A stretch of DNA of 64,000 nucleotides from the NCBI RefSeq assembly GCF_025359345.1, contig NZ_JANYGQ010000022.1:310001-374000 (forward strand). The letters are read 5' to 3'. The notes under the pieces were generated by a model. The model ran no database searches and was not told the origin of the DNA. It saw only the letters and a program-made list of their open reading frames with translations. The stretch is from Mucilaginibacter sp. (GTDB taxonomy: Bacteria; Bacteroidota; Bacteroidia; Sphingobacteriales; Sphingobacteriaceae). The position numbers and the translations under genes are program-made. How positions within the stretch are numbered: position 1 is the stretch's first letter; every line of letters starts with the position of its first letter. Positions 43,853 to 52,741 of this stretch are shown one piece after another.

Positions 43853-43878
43853 CGTCAATTGCGAAAAAAATTCGATTT

Positions 43879-43920
43879 TGTATCACCCGTATCACTGTAT
43901 CAGTCCCCACAGTGAAACAG
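43879..43920. repeat. R3 gatacagt palindrome (copy 8 of 8)
   Basis: tgtatcacccgtatcactgt ... cacagtgaaacag; between the truncated toxin and the thymidine kinase gene. Confidence 0.55.
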
Positions 43921-43927
43921 AACAGCT

Positions 43928-44509
43928 TTACGCTTCGTTCGGCAGGTTATAGCATATCCGGCAACGCGGTTCATAGCTTTCCTTTTCGCCTAACAGGATG
44001 CGGCTTTCACTCGGCACCAGCCGGTACGAATACATGGCGGGGTTGCCGCATCTTACACAAACGGCATGCAGCTTGGTTACCGATTCGGCCATGGCCATAA
44101 TAGCCGGCATGGGGCCAAAAGGGCGGCCCTTAAAATCCATATCTAACCCGGCCACAATTACACGGATCCCCCTGTTGGCTAGTACATTGCACACGTCGGG
44201 TAGTTCAGCATCAAAAAACTGGGCCTCGTCAATGCCTATCACATGCACATCGCTGCCCAATAATAATATAGATGAAGCATTCTCGACAGGCGTAGATGGA
44301 ATTGAATTTGCATTATGCGATACCAGCGCATTTTCGTCATAACGGGTATCCGACTTGGGACTAAATATTTCAACCTTCAGCCTGGCTATCCGGGCGCGGT
44401 TAAGGCGGCGTATTAACTCTTCGGTTTTACCCGAAAACATAGAACCACATACTACCTCTATACTGCCACCCAGTTCATTTCTCCGCTTAAAAACATCTTC
44501 TGTAAACAA
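43928..44509 (-). CDS. tdk: Thymidine kinase
   Basis: A 193-residue type II thymidine kinase, which phosphorylates thymidine to dTMP in pyrimidine salvage. P-loop GSMFSGKTEELIRR (about 22-35); Walker B-like IDEAQFFD (about 94-101) with the base Glu; GLDMDFKGRPFGPM; a zinc-type C-x-x-C (CVRCGNPAMYSYRL) with a second pair near the C-terminus (PRCRICY). Length is typical. The 5' flank (44524-44580) contains agtccgaaagtc-type words. Confidence 0.96.
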   Translation of the reverse strand: MFTEDVFKRRNELGGSIEVVCGSMFSGKTEELIRRLNRARIARLKVEIFSPKSDTRYDENALVSHNANSIPSTPVENASSILLLGSDVHVIGIDEAQFFDAELPDVCNVLANRGIRVIVAGLDMDFKGRPFGPMPAIMAMAESVTKLHAVCVRCGNPAMYSYRLVPSESRILLGEKESYEPRCRICYNLPNEA

Positions 44510-44523
44510 AACCGCTAAATTTT

Positions 44524-44580
44524 ATAAGTTAGTCCGAAAGTCGGAAAAGTCCGGAAGTCCGAAAGAAAAGACAGCTTTTA
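44524..44580. repeat. Word-like repeat (aagtccggaagtccgaaag)
   Basis: Repeats of the word agtccgaaagtcgg. The same words recur at 57149-57190 upstream of the YiaK-like gene, including the run ccgaaagaaaag. It lies in the divergent gap between tdk and the acidic protein gene. Confidence 0.5.
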
Positions 44581-44703
44581 GTCGCCAAATATTAGCGTCA
44601 CTTCAAAGGCAGTTAACTAGTCTTTAACCCCTAATCACTAATCTCCAACCGCAAATATCAGAATTTAATCTTATTTTTGATTGGCATTTTCCCAACATCC
44701 ATA

Positions 44704-45831
44704 ATGAAGCAAAAGGAAGTATTTAAAAAGATAGGTGGCATTATACAAGAGCTAAGTGAGCAATACGACTACCTTCAAACGACAGTTGATAATTTAAACG
44801 ACCTGGAACTTGAGCTGTTTGTTGCCAACGCTCATTTTTTAACCGACCACATAGAGATACTGTGTAAGCTTAACCTGCAAAACAGGCCCAGGCGCCCACT
44901 AATGGAAAAGCCGGAACCCGCTAACTACCAGCAAAAGTTTTTTGAGCCGGTGGTACAGCAAATGAAACCCGGGCCTGGTGTGAAGGATATTAAAGCGGTA
45001 AAAACCACACCAAAACTGATTGAAGTTGCCCCGGTAAACAAAGAACCGGAACCCGAAAAACAGGAGGAAGAAACAGTTGAACAACCGGTAGAAGTTGTTG
45101 TAGAAGTTCCGGCGGAGAAACCGGCAAAAAAAGAAAAACAGCCCGAGCCAGAAGAACAGGCCAGCACACCTGTATTTGATTTTACCTCACAGGCTCCCGA
45201 AGATTCCTATTCATTTATTCGCGAGGAACCCGAAACTATAAGGCACGAATTGATATTGGACGAAGCCGACACCTGGGACGAGGAGGTTGAACCCCTGGTT
45301 GAAGAATTAAAGACCGAAGATGAAAAGGTTGAGGAAATTGAAACGCCGCCAATAGCCGAAGAAGCGGTTGAAGAACCTATCGCAGAGGTAGTGACTAATG
45401 GGCCTGAAGAGGTGCCTGTAGCCGAAATTGAGGAAGAAAAACCTGAAGAAGCCCCCATTGTGGAACTGGCCGTTGAGAAACTTGATGACAAGGTACCTGC
45501 AAAGGACGAAGACGAAGTGATTACGCGCAATCAGAAAATATCAGCCCAGATGGGTGATAAAGCGGTTTCGAAAACCGACCAGGCAAGTATAAAGCCAATA
45601 AGCGATATTAAGCTGGCCATTACCCTAAATGATAAGCTGATGTACGTAAAAGACTTGTTTAACGGCTATAACCTGGCCTACAGCGAGGCTATTGAAATAT
45701 TAAACCGCTTTAACACTTTCGAGGAAGCCCAACGCTTTTTGAAAACCAACTACGTAACCAAAAACAACTGGGAAGGCAAAGCAGCCACCACGGAGAAGTT
45801 TTATGCGTTACTGAGGAGGAGGTATGCTTAG
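44704..45831 (+). CDS. Acidic hypothetical protein with helical N-terminus and conserved C-terminus
   Basis: A 375-residue protein from the ATG at 44704. Residues ~1-60 look helical (MKQKEVFKKIGGIIQELSEQYDYL). A long Glu/Pro/Val-rich, probably disordered segment follows (about 75-275). A compact C-terminal domain (about 300-375, ISDIKLAITLNDKLMYVKDLFNGYNLAYSEAIEILNRFNTFEEAQRFL...WEGKAATTEKFYALLRRRY) appears conserved in this group. No signal peptide. Function unknown; the layout suggests a cytosolic scaffold with two interaction ends. Confidence 0.8.
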   Translation: MKQKEVFKKIGGIIQELSEQYDYLQTTVDNLNDLELELFVANAHFLTDHIEILCKLNLQNRPRRPLMEKPEPANYQQKFFEPVVQQMKPGPGVKDIKAVKTTPKLIEVAPVNKEPEPEKQEEETVEQPVEVVVEVPAEKPAKKEKQPEPEEQASTPVFDFTSQAPEDSYSFIREEPETIRHELILDEADTWDEEVEPLVEELKTEDEKVEEIETPPIAEEAVEEPIAEVVTNGPEEVPVAEIEEEKPEEAPIVELAVEKLDDKVPAKDEDEVITRNQKISAQMGDKAVSKTDQASIKPISDIKLAITLNDKLMYVKDLFNGYNLAYSEAIEILNRFNTFEEAQRFLKTNYVTKNNWEGKAATTEKFYALLRRRYA

Positions 45832-45908
45832 TTTGAAACAGTTGCAGTTATTAAGTAGCAGTAAGTTACTGGTTGGCTAACTGTTTTTACTTGATTTTTT
45901 CATTATTT

Positions 45909-46817
45909 ATGCCTGATAAAATAACACCTGGTCTCGGTAAATATATCGATCCATTAGTTGATTTTGCTTTTAAAAAGATATTTGGAAGCGAGCCCAACAA
46001 GGATTTGTTAATTGCATTTTTAAACGAAGTATTTCGGGGGCGTAAGCATATCATTGATCTGGCGTACGATAAAAATGAGCATCATGGTGATATAAAGGAA
46101 GAGGGTGCAGCTATTTTCGACTTACTTTGTACCGGCGACGACGGCGAAAAGTTTTTGATAGAAGTGCAGCGTGGCAGGCAGGGTTATTTTAAAGAACGGT
46201 CGTTATTTTATACTTCGAGGCTCATCAGTGACCAAGCCCCAAAAGGCAGGCGAACCGAATGGGCCTATAAATTGAGTGGAGTTTATCTTGTTGCTTTGCT
46301 GGAAGACTTCACATTACAAACAGAGAAAAGTACCGAATATCTGCATCATATTTGTTTATGCAATATTGAAACCGGTGAAGTTTTTTATGACAAGTTAGGT
46401 TACACTTACATAGAATTACGTAAATTTGTTAAAACAGAAGGTGATTTAGAGACTGATTTAGATAAGTGGCTTTATGTTTTAAAAAATATGAGCCATATGG
46501 ATAAGATACCGGGATATCTGCGGAAGCCGATATTTGAAAAATTGTTTAATATCGCTGAATATACTAATTTGACTAAGGAGGAAAAAACTATGTATGATAG
46601 TAGTTTAAAGTACAAATGGGATAATAAAAATGTACTTGATTATGCTTTGAAGGAAGGATTCGAAAAAGGTATTGAAAAAGGTATTGAAAAAGGTATTGAA
46701 AAAGGGAAATTGGAAGAAGCCAAAGAAATTGCACGCGAAATGAAAAAAGATGGTCTGCCAATTGCCCAAATTTCAAAATTCACCAAATTATCTATTGAAG
46801 AAATAGAAAAATTGTAA
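45909..46817 (+). CDS. Rpn family nuclease/putative transposase
   Basis: A 302-residue PD-(D/E)xK protein of the Rpn/PDDEXK_2 type, relatives of the RpnA recombination-promoting nucleases. Visible: YIDPLVDFAFKKIFG (about 9-23), AAIFDLLCTGDDGEKFLIEVQRG (catalytic Asp and E-x-Q; about 63-85), RSLFYTSRLISDQ. Near the end, three exact 12-bp DNA repeats (ggtattgaaaaa, 46668-46703) encode GIEK units, a feature common in this family and prone to length change. The ORF track start further upstream (45873) lacks conserved residues. Confidence 0.9.
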   Translation: MPDKITPGLGKYIDPLVDFAFKKIFGSEPNKDLLIAFLNEVFRGRKHIIDLAYDKNEHHGDIKEEGAAIFDLLCTGDDGEKFLIEVQRGRQGYFKERSLFYTSRLISDQAPKGRRTEWAYKLSGVYLVALLEDFTLQTEKSTEYLHHICLCNIETGEVFYDKLGYTYIELRKFVKTEGDLETDLDKWLYVLKNMSHMDKIPGYLRKPIFEKLFNIAEYTNLTKEEKTMYDSSLKYKWDNKNVLDYALKEGFEKGIEKGIEKGIEKGKLEEAKEIAREMKKDGLPIAQISKFTKLSIEEIEKL

Positions 46818-46869
46818 ACACCCTATCAGTTCTTTTTTAACTAATCGCCAGATACAACTCGCAGACTGC

Positions 46870-48132
46870 CTAAACAATCCCCATTCTATTCGAATCCAGT
46901 TTAAGCAGCACAAAAAGCAGTAGCGTAAAGCTTATCAGCGATGAACCGCCATAGCTGATAAAAGGCAGCGGGATACCTATTACGGGTACAATCCCTATCG
47001 TCATACCCACATTTATCATTACGTGGAAAAATATAATCGAGGCTACGCCATAGCCGTATATTCGTGAAAATGGCGATCGCTGTCGCTCCGCAAGCATAAT
47101 TATGCGGAGCACTAAAAACAGGTACAGGCCGATTACGGTTACCGATCCGGCAAAGCCCCACTCCTCACCCACGGTACAGAAAATAAAATCGGTACTTTGT
47201 TCGGGCACAAACGAGTACTTGGTTTGGGTACCATGCAAATAGCCCTTGCCCCAAAGCTTGCCGGAACCTATTGCAATTTTTGATTGGTTTACGTTATAGC
47301 CTTTGCCTTTTAAATCGCTTTTTATACCCAATACAATATCAATACGCACTTTTTGGTGTGGCTTAAGCACACTGTTGTAAATAAACTTAACGCTTAAAAC
47401 AAACACAACACAAATGGCCAGGCCGGCCAGCAAAGTTGTTACCAACCGTTTATTACGCCTGAACAGCAGGATAATTAGTGCCACAATCGCAATAATTACG
47501 CCGATGACCGCCAGCGGGCTAAACAATATTGCCGATACAAATAGTGCTATAAATAAAAACCCGATGATCAGAAAGTATGGCGACAGGCCTTCGCGGTACA
47601 ACACAAAAACCAGCGAAATGAATACCAGTGTCGAGCCCATATCAGGCTGCAACAATATCAAAAACATGGGCACGCCAATAATAGCCAGTGCAATGGCAAA
47701 CGACTTTATTTCGGAGACCTTTATGTTTGGGCCGCTTAAATAACGGGCTAAAATCAGGCAGGTCGAAAACTTGGCAAACTCCGCCGGTTGCAGCCTGAAA
47801 CCGCCGCCAAGGTTTATCCAGGCCTGGTTGCCGCCCACCCTATGCCCAATAACCAATACCAGCATCAGCAACAGCAAGGTGCCTACATAAAAAATGGGAG
47901 CCAAAGCAGTAATAAACCTGCTCTCGAGCAGTAAGATAATACCACCTACTATTACCGATACAATAATAAAAGTAAATTGCTTGCCATAATTAGTGGCACC
48001 ATCAATAATGCTTGGATGCCGCTCATCAAAAACAGCCGAGTGGATATTGAACCAGCCGATTACACAAAGCGCAAAGTAGATAAACACCGTTACCCAGTCC
48101 ACGTTAAAAAAGAAACTGCGCTGGTTGTTCAT
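46870..48132 (-). CDS. rodA: Rod shape-determining protein RodA (SEDS glycosyltransferase)
   Basis: A 420-residue SEDS protein with about ten membrane helices. Signature segments include FRLQPAEFAKFSTCLILARYL, LILLQPDMGSTLVF (catalytic-type Asp region), GSGKLWGKGYLHGTQTKYSFVPEQSTDFIF and GIPLPFISYGGSSL near the end. RodA polymerises peptidoglycan glycan strands during cell elongation together with PBP2, which is encoded just upstream and overlaps by 4 bp. Last gene of the purH/mre cluster. Confidence 0.96.
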   Translation of the reverse strand: MNNQRSFFFNVDWVTVFIYFALCVIGWFNIHSAVFDERHPSIIDGATNYGKQFTFIIVSVIVGGIILLLESRFITALAPIFYVGTLLLLMLVLVIGHRVGGNQAWINLGGGFRLQPAEFAKFSTCLILARYLSGPNIKVSEIKSFAIALAIIGVPMFLILLQPDMGSTLVFISLVFVLYREGLSPYFLIIGFLFIALFVSAILFSPLAVIGVIIAIVALIILLFRRNKRLVTTLLAGLAICVVFVLSVKFIYNSVLKPHQKVRIDIVLGIKSDLKGKGYNVNQSKIAIGSGKLWGKGYLHGTQTKYSFVPEQSTDFIFCTVGEEWGFAGSVTVIGLYLFLVLRIIMLAERQRSPFSRIYGYGVASIIFFHVMINVGMTIGIVPVIGIPLPFISYGGSSLISFTLLLFVLLKLDSNRMGIV

Positions 48133-50114
48133 CTCTTTTTAGTTTTTAATTGTGTTGCCTGGGATTTATTTTCCTTGCCCGATGCTGTTTTAAGGCCCTG
48201 AGTTTTTTGCAGGGAATCTTTTTTTTGTTTTTTAGCCGTATCGGCCGGCACTGGCTTTCTCCTGAACTTGTTGTAATACAAAGCAGAATCGGGCAAGCGG
48301 TTGGCATTGGCAAAATGCTCGACGGTAATACCCGATTCACGCTGGGAGATTGTGCCTCTTAAATACTTTTCTACAATAAAGCTGGCAATCGGCGCTGCCC
48401 AATGCGCACCCTCTCCAGAGTTTTCAACTATCACAGCTATGGCTATCTTGGGATTCTCGCGCGGAGCAAAAGCCACAAATACGGAGTGCGACTCGCCGCC
48501 GGTATTTTGTGCCGTACCTGTTTTTCCGCACATAATAATACCCGGTATTTTCGATCGAATAGCCGTGCCTCTTTCAACCACTGCCTCCATCCCATTTATT
48601 ACCGGTTGAAAATATTGAGAGTCAATCCCCACGTAATTTCTTACGGTGTATTCCTTTTTGATAACATTATGAGTGCCGATTGCTTTTATCAAATGTGGTT
48701 TGTAATAAAATCCTTCGTTAGCAATGGTGCATTCGAGATTGGCCATTTGCAGCGGCGTTGCCAATAGCTCGCCCTGGCCAAAAGCCACGTTGATAACCGT
48801 ACTTGAACGCCAACCGCCTTTGTGGTAAATATTATCGTAGTATAATGAGGTAGGCACATTGCCCCGGCTTTCGCTGGGCATATCAAGATCGAGCCGGGTA
48901 CCTAAACCAAATTTTTTAACATTGTCACGCCATTTATTAAATTCTTCTTCGGTGGCCTTACCGCCGTACCGGTTTATTATTTTTTCGAACACCATCATAA
49001 AGTACCCGTTGCACGATTCAGCTACTGCACTGCTTAGGTTTACCAAACCATGCGATTCGCCGTTATTGCATTTTACCCTCCGGTTACCGGCCTGGTAGTA
49101 GCCAGGGCAGTAATAAGTAGTTTGCGGTGTAATAATGCCTTCCTGCAAGCCAATAAGCGCGCTCAACGGTTTAAACGACGATCCGGGGGGATACTTGGCC
49201 TGTATCGGCCTTATAAAAAAGGGATTGTAAACATCGTTATACATTTTGGCAGCGTTGTTGCCCCGCTCGCGGCCTACCATTAAATTAGGATCGTAAGTGG
49301 GGCCGCTTACATAACAAAGTATTTCACCGGTCGACGGCTCAATCGCCACGATGCTGCCCACCTTATTTTGCATCAATTTCTCACCCAGCTTTTGAATATT
49401 GATATCGAGAGATGATGTCAAACGTTCCCCTGCTACTGCTGCCGTATCGAACAAGCCATTTGCATATTTCCCTTTCGGACGACCGCGTGAATCGACCATT
49501 TGGTTGAGCACGCCCCGCTGACCGCGAAGCACAGTTTCGTATGATTTCTCTACTCCGGTTATACCAATAAAATCGCCCTGGTGGTAATAGCCGTTTGAGC
49601 GTTTGATATCCGGTTCTTTTACCTCGCCAATAAAACCCAGGAAATGAGCAGCTACCGAGTCGGGATAGGTGCGCAGGTACCTGGTTATGGAGCTAAAGCC
49701 AGGAAACTCAGATAATCTTTCCTGCACCGCAGCATATACTTCGGGGGTAAGTTGCTTCTCAAAAACAGATGCCGTTGTTTGACCAAATTTACAGGCCTTT
49801 ATCCAGCGTTTATCAAATTCGGCCTTGTCAATCCCCAACAGTTTACAAAGGGCAAGGGTATCAAAGGGTTTCACTTTACGCGGTTCAACAACAATATCGT
49901 AAAAAGGCTCGTTTAATACCAGCACTTTGCCATTACGATCGAGGATGGGGCCACGGGCAGGGTATTGGATAGTTTGCCTTAAAACATTTTTACCGGCGTA
50001 TATGGCGTACCGGTCATCAATCACCTGCATATAAAACAGCCTGGCAAGCAGTATGATGACGATGGTTATGAAAATTCCGGCAATAACGTAGCGCCGCTCA
50101 AAAAAACTATTCAT
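48129..50114 (-). CDS. mrdA: Penicillin-binding protein 2 (elongation transpeptidase)
   Basis: A 661-residue class B PBP: one N-terminal membrane helix (about 10-28), a dimerisation/pedestal region with RGPILDRNGKVL (about 53-64), and the transpeptidase domain with SxxK in PGSSFKPLSAL (active Ser near residue 310), SxN in AESCNGYF, and KTGTAQNTGG. It crosslinks peptidoglycan as RodA's partner. The tail beyond ~600 is Lys/Ser-rich and low in complexity. It overlaps rodA and mreD by 4 bp on each side. Confidence 0.96.
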   Translation of the reverse strand: MNSFFERRYVIAGIFITIVIILLARLFYMQVIDDRYAIYAGKNVLRQTIQYPARGPILDRNGKVLVLNEPFYDIVVEPRKVKPFDTLALCKLLGIDKAEFDKRWIKACKFGQTTASVFEKQLTPEVYAAVQERLSEFPGFSSITRYLRTYPDSVAAHFLGFIGEVKEPDIKRSNGYYHQGDFIGITGVEKSYETVLRGQRGVLNQMVDSRGRPKGKYANGLFDTAAVAGERLTSSLDINIQKLGEKLMQNKVGSIVAIEPSTGEILCYVSGPTYDPNLMVGRERGNNAAKMYNDVYNPFFIRPIQAKYPPGSSFKPLSALIGLQEGIITPQTTYYCPGYYQAGNRRVKCNNGESHGLVNLSSAVAESCNGYFMMVFEKIINRYGGKATEEEFNKWRDNVKKFGLGTRLDLDMPSESRGNVPTSLYYDNIYHKGGWRSSTVINVAFGQGELLATPLQMANLECTIANEGFYYKPHLIKAIGTHNVIKKEYTVRNYVGIDSQYFQPVINGMEAVVERGTAIRSKIPGIIMCGKTGTAQNTGGESHSVFVAFAPRENPKIAIAVIVENSGEGAHWAAPIASFIVEKYLRGTISQRESGITVEHFANANRLPDSALYYNKFRRKPVPADTAKKQKKDSLQKTQGLKTASGKENKSQATQLKTKKR

Positions 50115-50629
50115 TTACGCTCTTTCCTCTTGAAAAATAACAGCCCCGAAATTAACATTAAAAACACGGTAAATAATGAACTCAATAAAACACGGCTTAT
50201 TGTAAATTCCAATTGCGAAAGGCTGAAAGCTTCAAGGTTGAAGAGAAAGAAATGATGAACAAGGGTTAAAACGGACGCATAGGTAATAAACCATCGGAGC
50301 CCCATAATTCCCAGGGTAGGCTCGGGCTCATTATCAAAGCCATCTTTTTGAACAGTAACGCTGATAAATATAATACGCACAAATGCCAATATCACACAGG
50401 CAGCTGCATGCAGGCCGGGCGTATCGTAAAAAGCATCAATGGTAAGGCCTAATATAAATGCCAGTGCGAAGAGCAATATGTTTGGTGTTTCAAACGGCAG
50501 CAGTAAAATAAAAAGGACATAAAAATATGGGGTCGAAAAGTTATACAGGTTTATATTCTTCAATAAAAAAACCTGTATAAAAACCAGTACCAAAAACCTG
50601 ATAATGTTGATTATGATGTTCCTACTCAT
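50111..50629 (-). CDS. mreD: Rod shape-determining protein MreD
   Basis: A 172-residue membrane protein with about five helices (MSRNIIINIIRFLVLVFIQV..., LFALAFILGLTIDAFYDTPGLHAAA). Start at the ATG at 50629, because the 14 upstream residues of the longer frame are polar and lie in the mreC coding sequence. The GLTIDAFYDTPGLHAAA segment is the usual MreD signature. Its start overlaps the end of mreC by 8 bp. Confidence 0.92.
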   Translation of the reverse strand: MSRNIIINIIRFLVLVFIQVFLLKNINLYNFSTPYFYVLFILLLPFETPNILLFALAFILGLTIDAFYDTPGLHAAACVILAFVRIIFISVTVQKDGFDNEPEPTLGIMGLRWFITYASVLTLVHHFFLFNLEAFSLSQLEFTISRVLLSSLFTVFLMLISGLLFFKRKERK

Positions 50630-51455
50630 CCTTTTTTTGCTGGGCCTCCAATCCCTCCTGCTCAGTAGCAAATTTGTTATTTATAACATCAACATATTGC
50701 AGCTTGCTAAAGTCGACAGCCAGGGTAACTTCCATGTTAAGTGCGTAGCCGCCTGCCTTTGTATGCAGATTACTTATCTTCCCGATGGGTATACCAGTTG
50801 GAAAAAGCGAATATCCCGATGTTACCACCTCCTCGCCTACCTTCGGCACAGCGTTGTTGGATACATCCTTTAAAATGCCCTTACGGGGATTTAAATCATC
50901 GCCCCACTCAATGGTGCCGATCTCTTTATTGTTCGCCAGCATAGCACTAAACTGCGAATCTTTATGCAGCAGCGACTGTATTACCGAGAAGTGCTCCGAA
51001 ACAATAATAACTTTACCTACAATGCCCAAATTGCACATCACCCCCATGCCTTTCGCAATACCTTGCTGGCTGCCTTTATTAATGGTAAGGTAGTTATTGG
51101 CATGGTTTGTCGAATTATTTATCACCCTTGCAACTATGTATTCGTACTGCCGTTTATAAATAGTGTCGGTTACCTTGTGTTTATTCACCGTATCCACATA
51201 AAACGACGACTTGAGCTGGTTTCGCAGCCCGGAGTTTTCGCGGGCAAGCTCATCATTTTCTTCCTTTAACTTCAGGTAGCTGTTAAACTCACTCATTTTG
51301 GCATAAAAGCCACCGGTAACCTCGTTGGACGAGTTAATAAAGCTGGCTTTCTGAAAAGAATTGTATTTGATATAAATTATCAGCGAAGCAACCTCGAAAA
51401 TTATAAACAAAAAGAATGCGTTATACTTAGTGATAAATATCAGGAGATTACGCAT
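50622..51455 (-). CDS. mreC: Rod shape-determining protein MreC
   Basis: A 277-residue protein from the ATG at 51455: one membrane helix (about 8-28, FFLFIIFEVASLIIYI), a coiled-coil (about 50-80, SYLKLKEENDELARENSGLRNQL) and the beta-barrel domain with GSQQGIAKGMGVMC and LNPRKGILKDVSNNAVPKVGEEVVTSGYSLFPTGIPIG. MreC links MreB to PBP2 in the periplasm. The longer frame would begin inside the repetitive spacer shared with mreB, so it was rejected. Confidence 0.94.
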   Translation of the reverse strand: MRNLLIFITKYNAFFLFIIFEVASLIIYIKYNSFQKASFINSSNEVTGGFYAKMSEFNSYLKLKEENDELARENSGLRNQLKSSFYVDTVNKHKVTDTIYKRQYEYIVARVINNSTNHANNYLTINKGSQQGIAKGMGVMCNLGIVGKVIIVSEHFSVIQSLLHKDSQFSAMLANNKEIGTIEWGDDLNPRKGILKDVSNNAVPKVGEEVVTSGYSLFPTGIPIGKISNLHTKAGGYALNMEVTLAVDFSKLQYVDVINNKFATEQEGLEAQQKKDE

Positions 51456-51545
51456 GGTGGTGAGTGGTGACTGGAGAGTAGTGAGTGGTGAATAGTGAAT
51501 CAGTCTTAAAAACCACTCACCGTTCACGACTCACCGCTAACCAAA
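51456..51545. repeat. Word-like spacer inside the mre operon (gtgagtggtgaatagtgaa)
   Basis: The 90-bp gap between mreB and mreC is built from the words gtgagtggtga and tcactc, arranged so the two halves partly pair. The same words recur at 31442-31480. It splits an otherwise tightly packed operon. Confidence 0.55.
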
Positions 51546-52568
51546 TTATTGCATTAGAAATTTAAAATTACCGATATTTTTAAGCGCTGTTCCGGTTCCG
51601 CGTACTACGGCGCGCAACGGGTCTTCGGCTACGTGCACCGGCAGTTTGGTTTTGGCGGCTATACGTTTGTCAAGTCCGCGCAGCAATGCACCGCCACCTG
51701 TTAAGTATATACCGGTTTGATAAATATCTGCCGAAAGCTCGGGCGGCGTAATTTCAAGCGCTTTTAAAATCGCTTCTTCAATCTTCGAAATCGACTTATC
51801 CAAACAATGCGCAATCTCAGAGTATGAAACCATTATCTGTTTTGGCACACCGGTCATTAAATCGCGGCCCTGTACAGCAAAGTCGGTTGGTGGGTCAGCA
51901 AGCTCTGGCAATGCAGCGCCAACTTCGATTTTTATCTTTTCTGCCGTACGGTCACCAATCATGATGTTGTGCTGACGGCGGATGTATTGAACAATATCAG
52001 AATCGAAGTTATCACCCGCTACACGGATAGATTGATCGCAAACAATACCCGATAACGCGATTACTGCGATCTCGGTAGTACCACCACCGATGTCTATAAT
52101 CATGTTACCCATTGGTTCCTCCACGTCGATACCGATACCTACGGCTGCAGCCATTGGCTCGTGTATAAGGTAAACTTCCTTGGCACCGGCAATTTCTGCC
52201 GAGTCGCGTACGGCACGTTTTTCAACCTCCGTAATACCGGATGGGATACAGATAACCATACGCAACGACGGAAAAAACCATCCTTTGCCCTGGTTAATCA
52301 TTTTTATCATGCCGCGTATCATGTGCTCGGCAGCGTTAAAGTCGGCAATTACACCATCTTTAAGCGGACGAACCGTGCGGATATTATCGTGAGTTTTGCC
52401 TTCCATTTGCATGGCCTGCCTGCCAATGGCAATAACTTTATTGGTGGTGCGGTCAAAAGCTACTATCGACGGTTCGTCGACAACAACTTTATCGTTATGT
52501 ATAATGAGGGTATTTGCTGTACCTAAATCGATGGCGATTTCCTGTGTAAAAAAATTAAATAAACCCAT
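51546..52568 (-). CDS. mreB: Rod shape-determining protein MreB
   Basis: A 340-residue bacterial actin. Phosphate loops IAIDLGTANTLIIH (about 11-24) and MIIDIGGGTTEIAV (about 157-170), the adenosine segment GIYLTGGGALLRGLD (about 288-302), and the M-R-x-V-I-C-I-P-S-G-I-T region (about 99-115). It organises the elongation machinery under the membrane. Head of the mre cluster after purH. Confidence 0.97.
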   Translation of the reverse strand: MGLFNFFTQEIAIDLGTANTLIIHNDKVVVDEPSIVAFDRTTNKVIAIGRQAMQMEGKTHDNIRTVRPLKDGVIADFNAAEHMIRGMIKMINQGKGWFFPSLRMVICIPSGITEVEKRAVRDSAEIAGAKEVYLIHEPMAAAVGIGIDVEEPMGNMIIDIGGGTTEIAVIALSGIVCDQSIRVAGDNFDSDIVQYIRRQHNIMIGDRTAEKIKIEVGAALPELADPPTDFAVQGRDLMTGVPKQIMVSYSEIAHCLDKSISKIEEAILKALEITPPELSADIYQTGIYLTGGGALLRGLDKRIAAKTKLPVHVAEDPLRAVVRGTGTALKNIGNFKFLMQ

Positions 52569-52593
52569 TTAGTTTTATTTCAAAAATATGCTG

Positions 52594-52601
52594 CAAAATT
52601 A
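52594..52601 (-). promoter_or_regulatory. Possible mreB promoter (-7 box TAATTTTG)
   Basis: A perfect TAnnTTTG box read on the minus strand, 25 bases before mreB. No clear -33 TTTG at the usual distance. It suggests the mre genes can be transcribed separately from purH. Confidence 0.4.
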
Positions 52602-52609
52602 GTAATAAG

Positions 52610-52726
52610 AGCACGAATTTCACGAATGTAAACTAATTAAAACGAATTAAATGCACGTGCCCTTAACTAACGTCAATAATCCGTTCATCGTGTTTTTAAT
52701 TCGCGTAATTCGAATAAATTCGTGCT
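52610..52726. repeat. Word-like inverted repeat (agcacgaatttcacgaat)
   Basis: 10-bp inverted arms agcacgaatt (52610-52619) and aattcgtgct (52717-52726), flanked by more copies of cacgaat/attcgtg. It fills the gap between purH and mreB and could form a long hairpin at the 3' end of purH. Confidence 0.6.
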
Positions 52727-52741
52727 ATTCGTGTTTAAAAA

